A stretch of 64,000 nt of DNA, taken from Rhodoferax fermentans. GTDB taxonomy: Bacteria; Pseudomonadota; Gammaproteobacteria; Burkholderiales; Burkholderiaceae_C. Below are positions 35,756 through 44,491 of this stretch, in pieces; the stretch's first letter is position 1; each line of letters opens with the position of its first letter. The stretch is taken from positions 4,383,703-4,447,702 of the forward strand of contig NZ_MTJN01000002.1 of assembly GCF_002017865.1 (NCBI RefSeq), read 5' to 3'. Both the position numbers and the translations under genes were made by a program. The notes under the pieces are model-generated. The model ran no database searches, was not told where the DNA came from, and was given only the letters and a program-made list of their open reading frames with translations.

Positions 35756-37057
35756 ATGGCGGCGGGCTTCATGAACGATGTCTCGCTGGCCTACCAGTTT
35801 TTGTGGAACGCGCAGCGCCAGCCGGAGCAGGTCTGGCTGTACCTGGAGCCATTGACCGCTGCCCCGGTGAACGCGCGTCATCTGTTGGCGGCTTTGCGTC
35901 GGCAGTGGTCGGCGCCCTGCGTCAAACTCACCCTGTCAAGCACCGACGCTGGTTTACTGTCGGACTTGCTGGCGCATACCCCCCTCGACCTGGCCCAGGT
36001 TGAAATTCCTGAACGGCTGCTGGCAGACCCGGCGATCACACAACAGGTGTTGCGTGCCCAACAACGGGGCTTGCAACTGGTCTGGCGCGGTGAACCTGGC
36101 ACACAGCCCCGGCCCGACCTCACCCACAGCTTTGCACAAACCCTGCTGAGCCTGAGTGCAGAGGATGCGTTACACAACTTGCGTTTGCTGCGAGCACAGT
36201 CCACATCGGGCACCCCCGCCAGGGCTTCAACGGGCGCGTTTGCCAGTCACCTACTGCTCGACGGCGTGGCCAACGCCAGTTTGTTGAACTATTTCCTGGA
36301 CCAGCAAGGTGCCAGTGCCCTGATGGGTTGGCCCTGTGAAGAGGTGATGTTTGCTTACCGCCAAACATCCGCCCAACCCGCTTGGCACGCATTACAAAGC
36401 TTGCTCGCGTTGATCGAGGACGATGCCGCGATCGAAGACGTGGCCTGTGCCATGAGCCAAGAGCCTCTGCTGGTTTATCGGCTGTTGCGCTTCGTCAATT
36501 CGGCAGGGTTGGCGCTCAAAGGCGAGATCACGGCCCTGCGCCACGCCCTGATGATGCTGGGTCTGGTTCGCATCAAAAGCTGGCTGCAGGCGCAGTTGCC
36601 CCAAGCCTCCAGAGACCTCAACCTGCACCCGATTGCCACGCTGACCGTGATGCGCGCCCGGTTCATGACCGAACTGCTGGACGCGGGCGCCGCCAGTGAA
36701 CTGCAGGATGAACTGGCCCTGTGTGGCCTGCTGTCGCAGATGGACCTGCTGATGGGTGAGCCGCTGCAGCTGGTCCTGCAAGCGCTGGCTTTGGCACCAC
36801 GGGTCAGTGCCGCATTGCTGAACCACAGTGGCCCGTACTGGCCCTATCTGGATCTGGCGATCACGCTGGAAAGTGGTCAAGCCCAGGCCACCCAGGCGGC
36901 CTGCCTGCGCCATGGGCTGGATGCCGAGAGCGTCAACCTCGCGCTGTTGCGCACCATCAGTACACCGTGCACCAGCCCTGCCGCACCCCGGGGCTTTGTC
37001 AGGCCACCAGGGCCAGCGCGCCAAAGTCACCCACACGCTCACCCAAGCCTGCACTGA
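35756..37057 (+). CDS. HDOD-domain (YuxH-like) signalling protein
   Basis: 433 aa. The N-terminal third resembles a degenerate EAL-like fold (QFLWNAQRQPEQVWLYLEPL) without the catalytic E-A-L. Residues about 200-390 form an HDOD domain (MSQEPLLVYRLLRFVNSAGL, then LRHALMMLGLVRIKSWLQAQ). Such YuxH-type proteins are usually non-catalytic adaptors in c-di-GMP and motility signalling. The start lies 3 bp after flgL, so it is probably in the flagellar operon and tied to motility. Its last 59 bp run antisense over the 3' end of the ROK gene; the tail after LLRTIS is low-complexity (Pro/His-rich) and may be read-through. Confidence 0.78.
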   Translation: MAAGFMNDVSLAYQFLWNAQRQPEQVWLYLEPLTAAPVNARHLLAALRRQWSAPCVKLTLSSTDAGLLSDLLAHTPLDLAQVEIPERLLADPAITQQVLRAQQRGLQLVWRGEPGTQPRPDLTHSFAQTLLSLSAEDALHNLRLLRAQSTSGTPARASTGAFASHLLLDGVANASLLNYFLDQQGASALMGWPCEEVMFAYRQTSAQPAWHALQSLLALIEDDAAIEDVACAMSQEPLLVYRLLRFVNSAGLALKGEITALRHALMMLGLVRIKSWLQAQLPQASRDLNLHPIATLTVMRARFMTELLDAGAASELQDELALCGLLSQMDLLMGEPLQLVLQALALAPRVSAALLNHSGPYWPYLDLAITLESGQAQATQAACLRHGLDAESVNLALLRTISTPCTSPAAPRGFVRPPGPARQSHPHAHPSLH

Positions 37058-38000
37058 CCAGCTCACAGCCCTCGGTCAGCGGTGGCAGCTTGCCCTGCAC
37101 CGCTGCGCGCAGGCGTGGCAGCAGGTAGTTGCGGTGGTGCCAGTAGACACTGCCGCCAATGCTGATGCGCGCCAGGTCGAGTGTGGCAATCATGCTGTAG
37201 AGCATCCGGCCCATCACCTGGCATACATCATCAATAATGGCGATAGCCCTTTCATCACCTGCATAGATTGCTTCAAAAAGAATAGCTGCATTGGCGTAAC
37301 CCTCGGGAGCAAAACGGCGCGCCAGGGCGTTGCCGGCGATCAGGCCTTCGACATCACCCACATTGCCGCAGCCACACAAGGCAGTGTTGTTGTCGCTGAC
37401 AAAAATGTGCCCGGCATGACCCGCGTTGCCGTTTTTGCCACGCAGCACATGGCCATCGACACAGACGCCGGTACCAATGCCGGTGCTCCAGGTCACATAA
37501 GCACAGTTGGCCATCGGCACACCCTGGTCTTGCAAGGCGCCCCAGCGCCGCTCGGCCTCCAACGCACCAATGCCATCGTTCTCAACCCGCACATGGCCAA
37601 AGGCCGCGCGCAGCGGGGCCTCCAGCAAAGCGGTTTTCCAGTCATTGGGCAGGCCACGCGCTGGCCCGGCCTGGCCACCACAGATGTTGGGAGCAGCCAG
37701 CTCCACCAGCCCCTGGTTCAGCACAAACGGGCCGCAAGACGACACACCGACCCGGGCAATGGCCTGCACCGGCACACCTGCCGCTGCACAGCTTTGGCCC
37801 ACCAAGCGGATGATCTGCAAGGCCAGCGCGTCATTGCCACCGGTGGTGGCTGTGGGCTCGGCCACTTTGCCCCGTACACCTTGATCATCCACCACCTGGA
37901 CGGCGACCTTGGTGCCCCCAATATCGACGCAGGCCACTGGCGGGCTGCCGGTGGGCAGGGCAAAACTCTCGATCGTGGGGATGGCTGAAAGCGTGTTCAT
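36999..38000 (-). CDS. ROK-family sugar kinase
   Basis: 333 aa from ATG at 38000. ATP-binding DIGGTKVAVQVVDD and sugar-binding/catalytic VENDGIGALEAERRWGAL, then GIGTGVCVDGHVLRGKNGNA, GHAGHIFV and the partial zinc-type CGCGNVGDVEGL. ROK kinases phosphorylate glucose, N-acetylglucosamine or fructose. The sequence does not decide which. It is next to a phosphomannose-isomerase-like cupin on the same strand, suggesting hexose/mannose metabolism. Its 3' end overlaps the HDOD gene on the other strand. Confidence 0.85.
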   Translation of the reverse strand: MNTLSAIPTIESFALPTGSPPVACVDIGGTKVAVQVVDDQGVRGKVAEPTATTGGNDALALQIIRLVGQSCAAAGVPVQAIARVGVSSCGPFVLNQGLVELAAPNICGGQAGPARGLPNDWKTALLEAPLRAAFGHVRVENDGIGALEAERRWGALQDQGVPMANCAYVTWSTGIGTGVCVDGHVLRGKNGNAGHAGHIFVSDNNTALCGCGNVGDVEGLIAGNALARRFAPEGYANAAILFEAIYAGDERAIAIIDDVCQVMGRMLYSMIATLDLARISIGGSVYWHHRNYLLPRLRAAVQGKLPPLTEGCELVSAGLGERVGDFGALALVA

Positions 38001-38037
38001 GCTGTGTCTTCTCAAAAACAGGGAAAAGGAAAGAGGG

Positions 38038-38415
38038 TCAGATGCGGCCGTAATCATCGCTCAAACGGATGATGTCATCCTCATCCAGATAGTCGCCCAA
38101 CTGGACTTCAACAATCTCCACCGGACCCGGGCTCAGGTTGGCCAGACGGTGGACCTGGCCCAAGGCGATGTCGCAGGACTGCCCCACACCCAGGTCAAAC
38201 ACCCGTTCATCGAGGGTGACCCGTGCCCTGCCCTGCACCACCACCCAATGCTCAGCACGGTGAGCGTGTTTTTGCAGGCTGATCTGTTGACCCGGAAACA
38301 CACCGATGCGTTTGATCTTGACACCAGGCGTTTCGGACACAGTTTCAAACCATCCCCAGGGACGTTGCGTCCGTGGGTTGTCAGGTGGATTCAGGGGCGT
38401 CATGTTCCAGGCCAT
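38038..38415 (-). CDS. Cupin similar to the mannose-6-phosphate isomerase type II C-domain
   Basis: 125 aa single cupin. RPWGWFETV, QISLQKHAHRAEHWVVVQG and ARVTLDERVFDLGVGQSCDI match the C-terminal isomerase domain of bifunctional mannose-1-phosphate guanylyltransferase / mannose-6-phosphate isomerase (HxHRxEHW motif). The guanylyltransferase domain is absent, as in known stand-alone versions. It is probably in a two-gene unit with the ROK kinase (37-bp gap). Confidence 0.8.
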   Translation of the reverse strand: MAWNMTPLNPPDNPRTQRPWGWFETVSETPGVKIKRIGVFPGQQISLQKHAHRAEHWVVVQGRARVTLDERVFDLGVGQSCDIALGQVHRLANLSPGPVEIVEVQLGDYLDEDDIIRLSDDYGRI

Positions 38416-38561
38416 CTTGGTGCGAAGGCCCTGATGCTAACCCTTTCAACACGCGCCGATTACAGACTGATTTCAGCGACCCGCAGTTTGGCTTGGGGCA
38501 ACAATCCACCAGAGCGAAAGCTTGCTGGCGCCAGCCCAACGGGCTCGGGGACGACCTGTGC

Positions 38562-39002
38562 TCAACGCGGCAGATTGGCCTGTGTCCAGCGCACGATGTC
38601 AGCCACCCCCATGGCCCCGGCTTGACGCGCCACCTCGCGCCCACCCACAAACAGGGCCAAGGTCGGAATGCTGCGGATCTGAAAGCGTGCAGCCAAGCTT
38701 TGGTTGGCCTCGGTATCGACCTTGGCCACCCGGATCTGCGGCTCCAGCTGTTTCGCCGCCTGCTCAAAACCCGGCGCCATCTGGCGACACGGGCCGCACC
38801 ACGGCGCCCAGAAGTCGACCAGCACCGGGATCTGGTTGCGGCTGATGTGTTTGTCAAAACTGGCCTCATCCAGCGCGGTGGAGTGCGCTTCAAACAGCGG
38901 TTTGTGGCAACTGCCGCAATCTGGCGCGCTGCCCAATTGGCTGCGCGCCACCCGGTTGGTGGTGTGGCAATGGGGGCAAACGATGTGGAGGGAGTCGGTC
39001 AT
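38562..39002 (-). CDS. trxC: Thioredoxin 2 (zinc-binding)
   Basis: 146 aa. The N-terminal zinc ribbon has two pairs, CPHC (residues 9-12) and CGSC (29-32), followed by a thioredoxin fold with active site WAPWCGPCRQMAP (about 68-80) and cis-Pro in RSIPTLALF. A cytoplasmic reductase, linked to oxidative-stress defence in the family. The N-terminal zinc motif distinguishes TrxC from TrxA. It is a stand-alone gene. Confidence 0.93.
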   Translation of the reverse strand: MTDSLHIVCPHCHTTNRVARSQLGSAPDCGSCHKPLFEAHSTALDEASFDKHISRNQIPVLVDFWAPWCGPCRQMAPGFEQAAKQLEPQIRVAKVDTEANQSLAARFQIRSIPTLALFVGGREVARQAGAMGVADIVRWTQANLPR

Positions 39003-39062
39003 AGCAGCACCTTTCTGCCCTTCATGTGTCGCCTAAACCCGAGAAATCAAGCCTTGATCAGC

Positions 39063-39257
39063 TCACAACACTCTGGAAATACCGGCCGCGACCAGACTCA
39101 GGATGATCGTGGTGGCAAAAGGCAGAAAAATCTCTTTGCCAAAAATCTTGAAACGGATGTCGCCCGGCAAACGGCCAAAGCCCAGCTTCTGCAACCACGG
39201 CGTGAAACCATTGAGCACGATCAGCGCCAGCAGCACCACAATCAGCCAGCGGATCAT
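39063..39257 (-). CDS. DUF2905 small membrane protein
   Basis: 64 aa. Two hydrophobic helices (WLIVVLLALIVLNGF and TTIILSLVAAGISRVL) flank LGFGRLPGDIRFKIFGKEIF, the DUF2905 signature. The function of the family is unknown. It lies just downstream of the MidA-like methyltransferase on the same strand. Confidence 0.85.
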   Translation of the reverse strand: MIRWLIVVLLALIVLNGFTPWLQKLGFGRLPGDIRFKIFGKEIFLPFATTIILSLVAAGISRVL

Positions 39258-39302
39258 GGCCGGGCTCCAGACAAGGTGCGCTGAAAAGGACGCGGCATGG
39301 CG

Positions 39303-40451
39303 TCAGAGCGTGTGGGTCTTATCACCATGCTCAAAACCCATCGCCTGCCAGGGCTCCCCCTTGTAAAAACCGATCACCTTGAACAACTCGCCCATTTCGT
39401 GCTCCATGATCAGTTTTTGCGCCATCACCCGGGTTGGCAGGTCGGCGGCTTCCAGGTAGGTCAACAGGCCGCAGTTCATCAGAAAACGCGCCTGGTTGCA
39501 GTAACCCAGCACGTCCAGCCCGGCGTTGTTACCCGCCAGCGCGATGCCGGTGAAATTGACGTGGGCGGTGATGTCCTTGTGCCCGACTGCCACCAACGGG
39601 TCGCTGTCTGCCTGGTGCGCCTGGTGGCACATCAGGGTGCCCATGTGGCGCTGCGGGTGGTAATACTCTGCCTCGGGAAAACCGTAGTCCAGCAAAAACA
39701 CCGCGCCCGCGCTGAGTTTGTCGCCCAGGGTGCGGATGAAGGACTCACCCTGGGGGTGGATTTCGGTCAGGTAGTCGTGGCCGCCGGGGATGTCCAGCGG
39801 TGGCCGCAAGTCGGTGGGACGGTCTTGCCAGACGAAGGTCGGAGTGTCGTCTGGCGAAGGCGCGCCAAGTGCCACGCCGCGCTCGTTCCAGACACCTTGG
39901 TCACGGGCTAGCAGTTTGACCGGCATCGCATCGAGCACCTCGTTGCCCAGCACCACGCCTTGCATCGTGTCGGGCAAGGCATCGACCCAGCACACCACAT
40001 CGGCGAACTCAGCCAACTTGGCTTGTTGGCGCGTGCGCAGGCTGCCGGAAATATCCACGATAGTATATTTTGATAGCACCACACCCTTCTCTTTCAAGGC
40101 CTGCAGCACTTGCAGCGCCAGAGCACCGGAGCCAGCACCAAACTCCCAGACCTCTGACGTGCCCGTCACCTGCAGCGCCTGCGCCACCTGGTTGGCCAGC
40201 GTCCAGCCAAACAGCGGTGTCATCTCGGGCGCGGTCACAAAATCGCTGCCCGCCTGGCGCTGGCCGTCCGACACGGTGTAGGGCAAGGGGCCAAATTTGG
40301 CACTGCCGTGCGCGTAGTAGCCCAGGCCGGGCGCATACAGCGCCTGGCTCATGAAGGCATCAAAAGGGAGCCACCCACCGGCCTCTGAGAGGCCTTGGGC
40401 GATGTGCGCTGCGAGCGCGTTCGTTAAACTTGGGGCTATTGTCATCACCAC
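39303..40451 (-). CDS. SAM-dependent methyltransferase, MidA/NDUFAF7 family
   Basis: About 380 aa. The N-terminal block GWLPFDAFMSQALYAPGLGY and DFVTAPEMTPLFGWTLANQV are MidA hallmarks, followed by the SAM-binding motif WEFGAGSGALALQVLQAL and GNEVLDAMPVKLL. Mitochondrial relatives methylate an Arg of complex I; the bacterial role is not settled. The start may be GTG at 40451 or ATG at 40445. Divergent from SDR 1, and the two 5' regions are nearly contiguous. Confidence 0.87.
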   Translation of the reverse strand: MVMTIAPSLTNALAAHIAQGLSEAGGWLPFDAFMSQALYAPGLGYYAHGSAKFGPLPYTVSDGQRQAGSDFVTAPEMTPLFGWTLANQVAQALQVTGTSEVWEFGAGSGALALQVLQALKEKGVVLSKYTIVDISGSLRTRQQAKLAEFADVVCWVDALPDTMQGVVLGNEVLDAMPVKLLARDQGVWNERGVALGAPSPDDTPTFVWQDRPTDLRPPLDIPGGHDYLTEIHPQGESFIRTLGDKLSAGAVFLLDYGFPEAEYYHPQRHMGTLMCHQAHQADSDPLVAVGHKDITAHVNFTGIALAGNNAGLDVLGYCNQARFLMNCGLLTYLEAADLPTRVMAQKLIMEHEMGELFKVIGFYKGEPWQAMGFEHGDKTHTL

Positions 40452-40465
40452 CGGATTGTCCCCGA

Positions 40466-41233
40466 ATGTCTTCCACCTCGCCCCCAGCCAACCGCCAACG
40501 CACGGTTCTGATCACCGGCGCGGCCAAGCGCCTGGGCCGTGAGATCGCCCTGACCTTGGCCAAAGAGGGCTGGCGGGTCGCTGTGCACTACCGCGACTCG
40601 GTCGAAGAAGCAGCAAAAACCGTAGCAGACTGCAAAAGACTGGCAGGGGCTTGCGCTTCTTTTCGTGCCAATTTGGCGAGTGAAACCGCGGTGCGCAACC
40701 TGCTGCCCACGGTGATCGAGGAATTTGGCCATGTCGACGCGCTGGTCAACAGCGCCTCCACCTTTGAGCATGACACCGCTGCCACGTTCACCTTTGCCGC
40801 ACTCGAAAAACATGTGCGCAGCAATGCCGGGGCCGCCATTTTGCTCAGCCACGCGCTGTTTGAGCACATGCAGTCCCAACGCGACGAGGCCAGAGGTGTG
40901 ATCGTCAACCTGCTGGACCAGAAGCTGTGGAACCCGAGCCCGGACTTCATGAGTTACACCCTGTCCAAGGCCGCACTCGAAGCTGCCAACACCATGCTGG
41001 CGATTGAACTGGCGCCACGCATGCGCGTGGTCGGTGTGGCGCCGGGCCTGACCCTGGCCAGCCACCTGCTGCGCCCGGAAAACTTTGACACCCTCAACAA
41101 ACTCTCGCCGCTGGGCCACTCCTCCACGGCGGCCGATGTGGCCGCCACAGTGTCCTTTGCGCTGAACAACAAGTCGATGACCGGCACCACCCTGGTGGTG
41201 GATGGCGGCCAGCATCTGGTCCGCGCGGCATAG
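40466..41233 (+). CDS. Short-chain dehydrogenase/reductase 1 (pteridine reductase-like)
   Basis: 255 aa. NAD(P)-binding TGAAKRLGREIALTLAKEGW; Arg/Lys after the glycine motif fits NADPH. Active-site YTLSKAA (YxxxK) follows NLLDQKLW. The TGAAKRLG type resembles FolM/PTR1-like pteridine reductases, and the downstream FolB-like genes support a pterin role (inference). I chose ATG at 40466 (MSSTSPPANRQ); upstream codons overlap the divergent gene. Confidence 0.82.
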   Translation: MSSTSPPANRQRTVLITGAAKRLGREIALTLAKEGWRVAVHYRDSVEEAAKTVADCKRLAGACASFRANLASETAVRNLLPTVIEEFGHVDALVNSASTFEHDTAATFTFAALEKHVRSNAGAAILLSHALFEHMQSQRDEARGVIVNLLDQKLWNPSPDFMSYTLSKAALEAANTMLAIELAPRMRVVGVAPGLTLASHLLRPENFDTLNKLSPLGHSSTAADVAATVSFALNNKSMTGTTLVVDGGQHLVRAA

Positions 41234-42018
41234 TGGTCAAGACCGTCCTGATCACCGGAGGGGCACAGCGGCTGGGTGCAGTGCTGAGCCGCTGCTTCGC
41301 CCAGGCGGGCTGGCAGGTCTGGTGCCACTACCAGCACTCGGGTGCCGCCGCCGAAGCGCTGCGGGCTGAGCTGGCAGAACACGGACAGCAGCTGAACACG
41401 GTGCAGGCCGAGCTGGCCGATGAGACCCAGCGCCAGCAGATGATGGACCACATCGTGGCGACCACTGGGCCCCTGCACTGCCTGGTCAACAACGCCTCCA
41501 GCTTTGAGCCCGACACGGCAAAAGACTTCAACATCCAGGCCGCACGCCAGCAACTCGAGGTCAACCTGCTGGCGCCGATGGCGCTGACGGCAGCCATGGC
41601 CCGAAGCATTCCGGCCGATGACACCAGCGGTGAACGCAGCGTGATCCATGTGCTGGACCAGAAGGTGTTCAACCTCAATCCCGACTATTTCTCCTACACC
41701 AGCTCCAAGCTCGCGCTGGAGAGGCTGGTGGCGTTGCAGGCCCAGGCGCTGGCGCCGCAGTTGCGCGTCTGTGGTGTGGCACCCGGCCTGATGTTTGTCA
41801 GTGGCCCGCAAACCCAGGCCAACTTTGAACAGGCCAGCCGCATCAACCTGCTGCGCCGCCCGATCGACCCGGCACAGGTGGCAGCGAGCTGCCTGTTTCT
41901 GGCCACCAACCCCTGTGTCACCGGTATCACCCTCACTGTGGACAACGGCCAGCATCTGCTGCCGCTGCCACGCGACGTGATGTTTGTGGTGCAGGACCTG
42001 CAGAAAGGCGTCGCATGA
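41233..42018 (+). CDS. Short-chain dehydrogenase/reductase 2 (paralogue of SDR 1)
   Basis: 261 aa from GTG overlapping the SDR 1 stop (TAGTG). TGGAQRLGAVLSRCFAQAGW, NNASSF and active site YTSSKLALERL. It shares unusual features with SDR 1 (HVLDQKVFNLNPDYFSYTSS against NLLDQKLWNPSPDFMSYTLS), so the pair came from a tandem duplication. It overlaps the next gene by 4 bp; probably the same pterin/folate-related operon. Confidence 0.82.
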   Translation: MVKTVLITGGAQRLGAVLSRCFAQAGWQVWCHYQHSGAAAEALRAELAEHGQQLNTVQAELADETQRQQMMDHIVATTGPLHCLVNNASSFEPDTAKDFNIQAARQQLEVNLLAPMALTAAMARSIPADDTSGERSVIHVLDQKVFNLNPDYFSYTSSKLALERLVALQAQALAPQLRVCGVAPGLMFVSGPQTQANFEQASRINLLRRPIDPAQVAASCLFLATNPCVTGITLTVDNGQHLLPLPRDVMFVVQDLQKGVA

Positions 42019-42413
42019 CTTCCTTCGACCCGAACACCTTGGCGCTGAGCTGCCGCAGGCTGTTTTTGCGCGACCATGTTGTGGACATGACCATCGGCGC
42101 CCATGCCTTTGAAAAAGGCCGCAAGCAGCGGGTGATCTTCAACGTCGAGTTATTTGTGCCCTATGCCTGCTCCACACCGACCACCGACCAGTTGGACGAG
42201 GTGGTGGACTACGACTATGTCCGCGAGGTGATTCACCAGCGGGTGCAGGCCGGGCACATCCAGCTGCAGGAAACCCTGTGCGACGACTTGGCCACACGCC
42301 TGCTGGCGCACCCGCAGGTGCTGGCGGTGCGCCTGTCCAGCTGCAAACCCGATGTGTATCCGGACTGCGCTGGTGTGGGTGTCGAAGTTTTCCGCGCCAA
42401 ACCCTCTCTTTGA
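42015..42413 (+). CDS. Dihydroneopterin aldolase/epimerase-like protein (FolB/FolX family) 1
   Basis: 132 aa. MTIGAHAFEKGRKQRVIFNV and the VVDYDYVREVIHQRV and LQETLCDDLATRLLAH segments follow the FolB fold, which converts dihydroneopterin to hydroxymethyl-dihydropterin. It may be an epimerase-type (FolX-like) paralogue, since a second copy follows directly. Start overlaps SDR 2. Confidence 0.8.
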   Translation: MTSFDPNTLALSCRRLFLRDHVVDMTIGAHAFEKGRKQRVIFNVELFVPYACSTPTTDQLDEVVDYDYVREVIHQRVQAGHIQLQETLCDDLATRLLAHPQVLAVRLSSCKPDVYPDCAGVGVEVFRAKPSL

Positions 42414-42429
42414 TAAGCGACAACCCGCC

Positions 42430-42804
42430 ATGAGCACCACCACCCAAGGGTTGCAAACCCTGACCCTCTCCGGGCTGCGCTTTGATGCCAGCCTGGGCAT
42501 TCTGGAAACCGAAAAAACCGCCCCGCAACCGATCCTGGTGGATGCCGAACTCAATCTGGGCCTGCAGCCGCTGATGCCCCGCGACGACGACATCACCCAC
42601 GTGCTGGACTACCGCAAAGTGCGCAAAATCATCATTGACGAATGCACCGCGCAGCACGTCAATCTGCTTGAGACACTGATTGGCAAGCTGGCACACCGCC
42701 TGATGCAACTGCCCAACGTGCAAGGTGTACGGGTGAAGATCGCCAAGCTGGAGATCTTTGCCGACTGCGAAGTCGCCATTCGTATGGAAACCGGGCAATG
42801 GTGA
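42430..42804 (+). CDS. folB: Dihydroneopterin aldolase-like protein 2
   Basis: 124 aa. [40 protein letters not shown] and [20 protein letters not shown] show the FolB fold with the conserved Glu of LLETL. Folate pathway. ATG at 42430 chosen (MSTTTQGL) rather than an upstream in-frame ATG inside the previous gene. It overlaps ttcA by 7 bp. Confidence 0.83.
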   Translation: MSTTTQGLQTLTLSGLRFDASLGILETEKTAPQPILVDAELNLGLQPLMPRDDDITHVLDYRKVRKIIIDECTAQHVNLLETLIGKLAHRLMQLPNVQGVRVKIAKLEIFADCEVAIRMETGQW

Positions 42805-43796
42805 AGGACAAACCGATGACACAACTCTGGACCGAAGCCAACGACGACACCGCCTTGATCGACGACACGGCGCCCGCCACCAGCGAGCCAACACCTCAAA
42901 AAAGTGAGCGCGAAGTCGCCATGCGTGTAGCGCGTGAAGCCAACAAGCTTGAAAAACGCCTGTGCCGCCAGGTCGGCCAGGCGATCATCGACTTCAACAT
43001 GATCGAAGAAGGTGACCGCGTCATGGTCTGCGTGAGTGGCGGCAAAGACAGCTTTGGCCTGCTCGACATCCTGATCAAGCTGCAAAAACGCGCACCGATC
43101 CACTTTGACATCGTCGCCGTCAACCTCGACCAGAAACAGCCCGGCTTTCCGGACCACATCCTGCCCGAGTACCTGAGCAAACTCGGCATCGAGTTCCACA
43201 TCGAGACCCAGGACACCTACAGCATCGTCAAGAAGGTGGTGCCCGAGGGCAAAACCATGTGCAGCCTGTGCAGCCGCCTGCGCCGTGGCATCCTGTACCG
43301 CGTGGCCGACGAGCTCAAGATCACCAAGATCGCGCTGGGTCACCACCGCGACGACATGTTGCACACCTTCTTTTTGAACATGTTTTTTGCCGGCAAACTC
43401 AAGGGCATGCCGCCCAAATTGGTCAGTGACGACGGCGGCCACATCGTGATCCGCCCGCTCGCCAATGTGGCGGAGAAAGACCTGATCGCCTGGGCCGAAC
43501 ACCGCCAGTTTCCGATCATCCCTTGCAGTCTGTGTGGTAGTCAGGAAAATTTGCAGCGTCAGGAAATCAAGCGCATGATGCACCAGTGGGAACGTCAGTG
43601 GCCAGGCCGCACCGAGACCATGTTCACCGCCTTGCAAAACGTGGTGCCCTCGCACCTGATGGACCGCAAACGCCACGACTTCCACAACATCCAGGTCACC
43701 GGTGTCGCCGATGCCAATGGCGACAAGGTGTTTGACGAAGAGGACATCCCGTTGGCGACGCTGCCGGGCATCTCTCTGGTGAGCGCCAAGAGTTAA
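42798..43796 (+). CDS. ttcA: tRNA 2-thiocytidine(32) synthetase TtcA
   Basis: 332 aa. PP-loop [20 protein letters not shown] (about 80-99), plus the two CxxC pairs [10 protein letters not shown] and [10 protein letters not shown] that bind the Fe-S cluster. It thiolates cytidine 32 in certain tRNAs. ATG at 42798; an alternative ATG at 42816 ([10 protein letters not shown]) is also plausible. Last gene of the SDR-SDR-FolB-FolB-TtcA set. Confidence 0.94.
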   Translation: MVKDKPMTQLWTEANDDTALIDDTAPATSEPTPQKSEREVAMRVAREANKLEKRLCRQVGQAIIDFNMIEEGDRVMVCVSGGKDSFGLLDILIKLQKRAPIHFDIVAVNLDQKQPGFPDHILPEYLSKLGIEFHIETQDTYSIVKKVVPEGKTMCSLCSRLRRGILYRVADELKITKIALGHHRDDMLHTFFLNMFFAGKLKGMPPKLVSDDGGHIVIRPLANVAEKDLIAWAEHRQFPIIPCSLCGSQENLQRQEIKRMMHQWERQWPGRTETMFTALQNVVPSHLMDRKRHDFHNIQVTGVADANGDKVFDEEDIPLATLPGISLVSAKS

Positions 43797-43860
43797 GCAA
43801 CAAATCAGCCTCTAGCCCTTATGTACAAAGCGCTATCAGCTCTATTTTTGATAGTTCTCT
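43797..43860. repeat. Dispersed palindromic repeat overlapping the start of the DUF4136 gene
   Basis: caaatcagcctctagccctt then gtacaaagcgctatcagctc then tatttttgatagttctcttg. The reverse complement (TATCAAAAATAGAGCTGATAGCGCTTTG ... AAGGGCTAGAGGCTGATTTG in pieces) is the pattern of a short Comamonadaceae intergenic repeat as I remember it. It supplies the ribosome-site region, ATG and first 14 codons of the next gene. Confidence 0.55.
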
Positions 43861-44405
43861 TGCTGACTGGCTGCAGCGGCATGCGGGTGGTGGACAGCCA
43901 GGTCACCAGCTTTGCGCCCGCACGCGTTCCAGAGGGCAGCCGTTATACCTTCGAGCGCCTGCCCTCACAACAAAACAAGGCCACCGCGCAGGACCAGCTT
44001 GAAGCCATGGCCGAAGAGGCGCTGGCCAAAGTGGGGCTGAGCCGCGACGATCAGGCGGCTGGCTACAGCGTGCAGGTATCGGCCAGCCAGCGCGCCCAGC
44101 AGGACGTGCTGGATCGCCCGGCGCTGGGTTGGAACCTGGGCTGGATGGTCGGTAACGGCGGTGTGTCGGTGGGCCGTGGCGCCCTGTTTCCGGGGCTGGA
44201 CGTGCGCACCAGTTACTGGCGCGAGGTGGGTCTGGTCATACGCAACCGTGCCACCCAAACCGTGGTGTTCGAGTCCCACGCCACCCACGATGGCCCCTGG
44301 TCTGACAGCGACGCGGTGTTGCCCGCCATGCTGGACGCCGCACTGCAGGGCTTTCCCGAACCGCCCACGGGCGTGCGTCGCGTCAACATCGAGATCGCCC
44401 GTTGA
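43821..44405 (+). CDS. DUF4136 lipoprotein
   Basis: 194 aa. Lipoprotein signal peptide ending in the lipobox LLTGC (Cys at residue 18). The rest contains SYWREVGLVIRNRATQTVVF, typical of DUF4136 envelope lipoproteins of unknown function. The N-terminal MYKALSALFLIVLLLTG is partly encoded by a palindromic repeat-like stretch, which is odd for a real start. Confidence 0.78.
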   Translation: MYKALSALFLIVLLLTGCSGMRVVDSQVTSFAPARVPEGSRYTFERLPSQQNKATAQDQLEAMAEEALAKVGLSRDDQAAGYSVQVSASQRAQQDVLDRPALGWNLGWMVGNGGVSVGRGALFPGLDVRTSYWREVGLVIRNRATQTVVFESHATHDGPWSDSDAVLPAMLDAALQGFPEPPTGVRRVNIEIAR

Positions 44406-44431
44406 AACTCTGACTCGGCAGCGGCCTACCA

Positions 44432-44456
44432 GCCCCCTTGGGGCGGTGTTTCGTTT
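44432..44456 (+). terminator. Possible terminator after DUF4136 gene
   Basis: GCCCC/GGGGC stem with a short loop followed by ggtgtttcgtttg. Short stem and imperfect T-tract; it separates the lipoprotein gene from the HD-GYP gene. Confidence 0.4.
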
Positions 44457-44491
44457 GTATGATCAGGCCCACATTAAAGAGTCTGTCGTTC

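Noticed and set aside
34331..35881. 516-aa open frame antisense to flgL
   Set aside because: Long only because GC-rich codons leave few antisense stops; no domain and no plausible start.
36828..37988. 386-aa frame antisense to the ROK kinase
   Set aside because: The ROK gene shows the clear DIGGTK and END motifs; the antisense frame shows nothing.
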